Below, in pieces: positions 59,454-64,000 of a DNA stretch of 64,000 nt; within the stretch, counting starts at the first letter, position 1; each line of letters starts with the position of its first letter. Source of the stretch: Ziziphus jujuba (Eukaryota; Streptophyta; Magnoliopsida; Rosales; Rhamnaceae); contig NC_083384.1 in assembly GCF_031755915.1 (NCBI RefSeq), positions 24,445,001 to 24,509,000 of the forward strand, given 5' to 3'. A model generated the notes under the pieces. It made no database searches, had not been told where the DNA came from, and was given only the letters and a program-made list of their open reading frames with translations. The position numbers and the translations under genes were made by a program.

Positions 59454-60332
59454 TGGCAAGAATTAAAGATTACAAAACACACACCACAACTTCTCAATAA
59501 TTATAAACATCCAATGAAATCATAAAGGTTAATTCTAGTGATCATGATGGTGATATTCACTAAAGGAAATGCTTCTATCAAAATGGGGTGCAGAATACTA
59601 ACATATTCTATAGGTATGCGTTTGTTTACAAGTTACATACTGAAAAGCAAATAAATTCAATTTCTGCGTGTAAGGCTTAGTTGTTTCATTTTACATTGCT
59701 TACAGAGTAGATTGACTAGAAACAAGGAATAGTGCATTTTATCAAATAGTTTAGCTTCAAACCTTATGCTTGAACAAAAATCTTCTTTAAGAACGGAAAT
59801 AATTTCTTCCAACATTTATTGATTCAGTAGCATAAAAATAACAATCTATAAAAATTTAATAAAGTAAATAATCTTTATAGAATCCTAATCGAAAAGTATA
59901 TTTGCTTAAAAATCATTGAAACATTCCTTAGATTCTACTAAACATTTAGAGGCAAAAACAAACCCAGAAACAACACTAGCTTAACATGATTAGTCGTTGA
60001 CAATCCATAACCATGTGGATTGCTAATTTTAGCAATATGGTTTTCCAAGAAAACCATCAAGAAAGAGCAATATATATATATATATATATATAAATATTTT
60101 TTTTTTGGTGGGATTCAAGAATCCTATATTTAGGTACAACGAATTTTTTTACTTTTCCATTTTAGTGGGATAGAATAAACACCTCATTGTACAGCAAATA
60201 ACAAATAAGTTCAAGAGAAAAAAACTGAAATGTAGCCTCCATGTCAAGACCTCAAACTCAAACAAATAGATCCTCAAGTTACACAATTAACCAAACAAAT
60301 AGTAGTAAACAGAAGGATAAGGAAACATACCT

Positions 60333-60393
60333 AAAAGAATCATCCACAGAGTTGCAACAAATCCAATTGGACTGTCTCTACAGAAATCAAACC
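60333..60393 (-). pseudogene. Possible captured exon inside the MULE
   Basis: On the minus strand a short segment is framed by splice-like signals: TCTCATATCAG before it and GTATGTTTCC after it. One frame reads FDFCRDSPIGFVATLWMILL, a plausible membrane segment that I cannot assign. Upstream on the same strand, 60903-61020 resembles a plant 5' UTR exon (CTAGGGATTCTTTC, then a donor-like CAAAGGTTAGC). Together these suggest a host gene 5' fragment taken up by the MULE, but the evidence is short and circumstantial. Confidence 0.3.
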
Positions 60394-60563
60394 TGATATG
60401 AGAAACAATTATAGAAATGAATATCAAATATCTTCTAAGAAGGACATATTTTAAAATATATAACAGTACAGCACAGTCTAACTAGTCTATTAAATCAATT
60501 TATATTAAATCATTTTTTTCTTTAAGAGAGTTGAAAAAAATGAACCAATATGAATCCTATACG

Positions 60564-60570
<7 letters not shown>

Positions 60571-60627
<57 letters not shown>
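60571..60627. repeat. Compound (AC)n(AT)n microsatellite
   Basis: About 23 AC units followed by a short AT run. Confidence 0.95.
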
Positions 60628-60628
<1 letters not shown>

Positions 60629-61172
60629 TTCTTTTCGTTTCCAAACTTCAATTTTAGTTCCTAAATTTTTTATTATGAATTAAAAGATTATTGTCTAAAT
60701 TTCATTTTTCCTATATGGTCTAGCTAAGTAACGAAAATTTAGGGTTCAAGAGAAAAATAAATAAATAAATAAAAGCAGAAATAATATTTACTTATAATGT
60801 CTTAACGATTTCCTTTTAAAATTTTATTTTGTGCAACAAAATGGAGTGCTAGGATTCGAAAATGGAGGAAATCTGTGGAAATAGAGAAGGAGAGGCTAAC
60901 CTTTGACGAACTAGGAATGGAGCGAGGTGATATAAGGTTTTGAGAGCGCAGATGTGATGTTCGAAAGGGAAAGGAGAAAGAATCCCTAGCTGTTGGAAAA
61001 AAAAAAGGGTTTTGATAGAGAAAAGAAAGAAAAAGAAAAACAATCTTCATTAAGGGTATTTTGGTCCAAACCAGTAAAAAGTGGGTTAGTTTTTTTTTTT
61101 TTTTAAAAAAATTGCTATTTTTCAAACTTCTAATTGTACAGTGGCTATTTTTCAAAAAAATCCTCACCAAAA

Positions 61173-61777
61173 CTTCTTGTGGAAGCCACCACTCTTGTTG
61201 AAGGCTGGTTACCTTCCTAAATAAGACCTAAGACATGGTAACAAATCAAGATATTAAACACAATAAAATATGATAAATCCATTAAACTAGTTAGTGATGG
61301 TACTTTGTAATCATTCAAGTATTATATTTTAAAATTATTTAGTCTATTATTTAGACATATATTGATTTTTTTAATTTATTATTTTTTAATATTCAACAAA
61401 CATGTCAATTTTGCAAAATTGTTTTATTTTTGGCCAAAAAAGAAGATTTTTTAAAGTTAATTTTAGCACCAAAAAAAAGATTCTTTTTTTTTAAATTAAT
61501 TTTATCATTTAAAACCAAATTTAGATTTGAATTTCCAAATTCGTATATGTTTTAAATTGGGAACGGAATAGATAAAAAGCTACAAAATAATTTAATAAAT
61601 GGATTTGAGTTTATCTATCTCCATAAAATAGCTTAATGGTTTTATTTAGATGGAGTTTAATATGAACACAATGCAACACAAGAAGTTGCTTGGTAATTTG
61701 TTGTGCTACAAAGATCTTTATATTTATCTATATTTTGTTAAAGTTTAGTTAATATTAGTTAAAAAAGAGAATTAAGA
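61173..61777. other. AT-rich spacer between MULE and partial LTR
   Basis: No gene. Poly-T and poly-A rich; TTGTGCTACAAAGATC near 61698 and the rest show no recognisable feature. Confidence 0.4.
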
Positions 61778-61985
61778 TGACAGGACCATCCTCGGAATCC
61801 TTTCCAAGCACCAGAAGTGGTCCTATCTAGGGAAATCCTATCAAATTTTCTATTGAAAATTTAATAAAATCTCTGCATAATTTGAATATAACCTAATAGT
61901 ATGAATAAAATATTATAATTTTTTTTTTGTAGAATTCTCATAAATCATCAATCATAAACATCAAGGGTCCTAACTCAAGACCAGA

Positions 61986-62041
<56 letters not shown>

Positions 62042-64000
62042 AAAAGTTATACATATTAAGTTAATCTACAAGAGTAATCTAAATATAAATGAACAACTAT
62101 AAAATAACAAAAGTACCGAATATAATTTAGACATCAAAATCAGCAAAAGAAGGAATATATACTATCATCAAAATCAAAGAAAACGAACAATATATCAAAA
62201 GCAAAATAATATACAAACAATGAAGATACTTGAACATAATTTATGTAACTTGTTAGCTGAGGCTTAAGGGAAACAATTTGAAAATAAAATTAAGAGATAA
62301 GCTCAGTGAACAGAATGAAATAATAATATGAAAATAATAATATATTTTCAAAATACTTTTCTTAAAATTTCATTTTCGCTTTTTTAAAAATTCCCATATT
62401 CTAAAAAGTGTCTTTCATGAAATTCATGAATTTTCTCAAAAAATATAGCAAATTTCATATTTCTAATGAAAATGTTTGTCAATATAATACCAATCATGAC
62501 CTCTTGTACTTAATTAAATAAATTATATTTTTTAAAAAATAAATTATAAACAAAAATAATAGTTCCATGACCATAATCCATATAATACTAGAACTTGCTT
62601 ATCATGCTAATACCAAATCCTAGACTATTAGCATCCTAAGACATCGTAGAGCCAATGAGAAAGGGAAAAACTATCATATGAACTTTAGTGTCCCTAAAGA
62701 GTCGCAAAGCTAAGATCTCTCAACCAGCTTCTAAATCACATAATAATAGTTAGAGATTGAATAATATATTGTAATGCCCCATTCTCTTCCAACATTGATA
62801 TTGCACCTCATTTATCCATCACATTCCAAACAATATGGAGTTTTGTTCTAACTTCCCAATAGATCATCAATCATAAGATTATTCCCATTAGAACACATTA
62901 ACTATATAGTTTTCTCAAACCCTGAAGCAAACAACTCTAAGAAGGTCTCAATTATTAAAAAAAATGTCTATTTTACATTTGAATCACCACTGTTCCACAC
63001 CTAGCAATATGAGATTGGACACCAAGTGGTTTTTGCTAGTAAAATGGCTTGTTAGTGCCTCGCACTTGTCCACACTTACTCTAACGGCATCACAATGGTT
63101 CATCCTTAATTGTCACAATCCACCCACTATATTGTTTACTGATCTTGTCTTTTCTTATCTCACATCTTTCAAAACTTATAGATCTTACATATATATATTC
63201 ATAACCGAATTCGTATCTATATTTGTAATCATAGTATTGCTTGGCATACAGTATCACATATTCATATGTATCTCGTAACAAAAAATCATTCATCCCTTTA
63301 TTTCCACAATACCACAAAAAAAATAAATAAATAAAAAGAAACTTTATATCAGAAATCAAATCAAAACTTTCAAATCCATAAATCAATAATTACAAATATA
63401 TATTTATACTAAAAAGTCCTGTTGATTCCAAGAAATACCCAAAAATCCATAAATTTCTCAAAATCGAACCATGATATTCGAAAAGCCTTTTAATATCCAA
63501 TAGTCCCTTTCGACCATAAAAAATCATAAATATTCAATAATCAAAATCGTCAAAATAATTTAATGCCAACATTCACAATTATTCATGAATATATTAAAAT
63601 TTGAAAACATTTAAAATCTTACCAAAAATCACATTAAATGATAACTTTTACATATATTCATATATATAAACAAATATAATTATATAGTCATAATTTAAAT
63701 TTCCATAAGACTTCAAAATCATGAACTCATAAATTTAACATGTCCAAAACATTTATGAAAAAAACTACTTACAAAGATACAGCTCACTACTAATCCATGA
63801 TTGGATCACTTCCAATTTCCTTTCTAGTGCCTAAAATATCACAAGAACATTTTTTAGACTTCCAAAAATTAAACTAAAGAATTGGTGCTTATGAAATTTC
63901 TTAAAATAAGTTTTATGACTTTAACATTACCAAAATTAGACACTAAAGGATCTAATTATATTTTGAGCCCCTTGGATCGAAAATCCAAAATTGAGGTTTT
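61778..64000 (-). mobile_element. Gypsy-type LTR, cut by the window end
   Basis: Begins TGACAGGACCATCC after unrelated DNA and follows the same architecture as the gypsy LTR at 41343-44089: a GGACC-TCC-GGAA start, ACATATATTCATATATATAAA-type middle and, at the window end, TTAGACACTAAAGGATCTAATTATA ... CCCCTTGGATC, matching TTAGACACCAAGTGGACC ... CCCTTAGGATCC of the other element. No primer site precedes 61778, so this is the outer end of an LTR and any internal region lies to the right. It is a related but distinct family copy; it may be a solo LTR. Confidence 0.7.
61983..62037. repeat. (AG)n microsatellite in the partial LTR
   Basis: AG dinucleotides with one ACAG interruption near 61997. 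Confidence 0.94.

Larger units (their letters stand above)
55638..61163 (+). mobile_element. Mutator-like element (MULE) with broken transposase
   Basis: 5526 bp. Terminal inverted repeats: GGGTTTTTTTAGAAAAATA on the left and, reverse-complemented, GGATTTTTTTGAAAAATAG on the right, continuing about 180 bp (CCAACCCACTAATCC.. against CTAACCCACTTTTTACTGG; AAAATGCCT.. against AAAATACCCTTAATG; long C/T-rich stretches). Flanks are TCACTAAAA (55629-55637) and TCACCAAAA (61164-61172), 8/9 with one transition; 9 bp is the hallmark of Mutator transposition. Inside are two tandem transposase fragments, a giant inverted repeat (58113-59453), simple repeats and a possible captured gene fragment. Autonomous in origin but now inactive. 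Confidence 0.88.

Noticed and set aside
1..64000. tRNA, rRNA, CRISPR or bacterial-type operon structures
   Set aside because: None seen; the window is plant nuclear DNA with introns and retrotransposons.

Overview
The window looks like nuclear DNA of a eudicot plant: very AT-rich, with intron-bearing plant genes at one end and a thick, nested deposit of plant transposable elements over the rest. Species cannot be read from it. Two host genes are well supported and face each other tail to tail: the C-terminal 8 exons of a Sec1/Munc18 protein of the KEULE type (+ strand, 755-3259, cut by the window start) and a complete 9-exon class II CPD photolyase (UVR2/PHR1 type, - strand, 8226-4466). All exon phases add up in both; the photolyase comes to 491 residues and uses one GC-AG intron.

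From about 9.8 kb onward I find no intact host gene. Layout: a decayed Ty1/copia element (Copia-1, 9861-16446); a non-autonomous hAT-like element (18030-19087); a second decayed copia element with a readable tRNA-Met primer site (Copia-2, 22475-30065); a nested stack at 31885-44337; an interrupted RNase H-like domain of the LINE/RVT_3 type (47555-50015) with a hAT-like insert; a 520-bp long-TIR element (50953-51472); a young 68-bp snapback (53323-53528); a Mutator-like element with tandemly duplicated transposase fragments and a giant inverted repeat (55638-61163); and the start of another gypsy-type LTR that runs off the window (61778-64000).

The nested stack is the most layered part. An outer element with about 215-bp terminal inverted repeats and a near-perfect 9-bp target duplication (31885-44337) holds an unidentified gene-like fragment and was split by an 11-kb gag-only gypsy element (33098-44089). 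The left LTR of that gypsy was then hit by a hAT-like element, a small MITE and a 1.8-kb foldback element. The right LTR keeps the empty sites, so the order of insertion can be read within the window.

The most unusual locus is inside the Mutator-like element: two 868-bp tandem copies of part of a MuDR-type transposase gene, followed by an almost identical inverted repeat of about 665 bp per arm with a 2-base loop (58113-59453). Its arms differ at very few sites although the elements around are strongly diverged, so it formed recently. Transcription through it would give a long hairpin RNA, loosely like the maize Mu killer locus; that is a hypothesis, not something the sequence proves.
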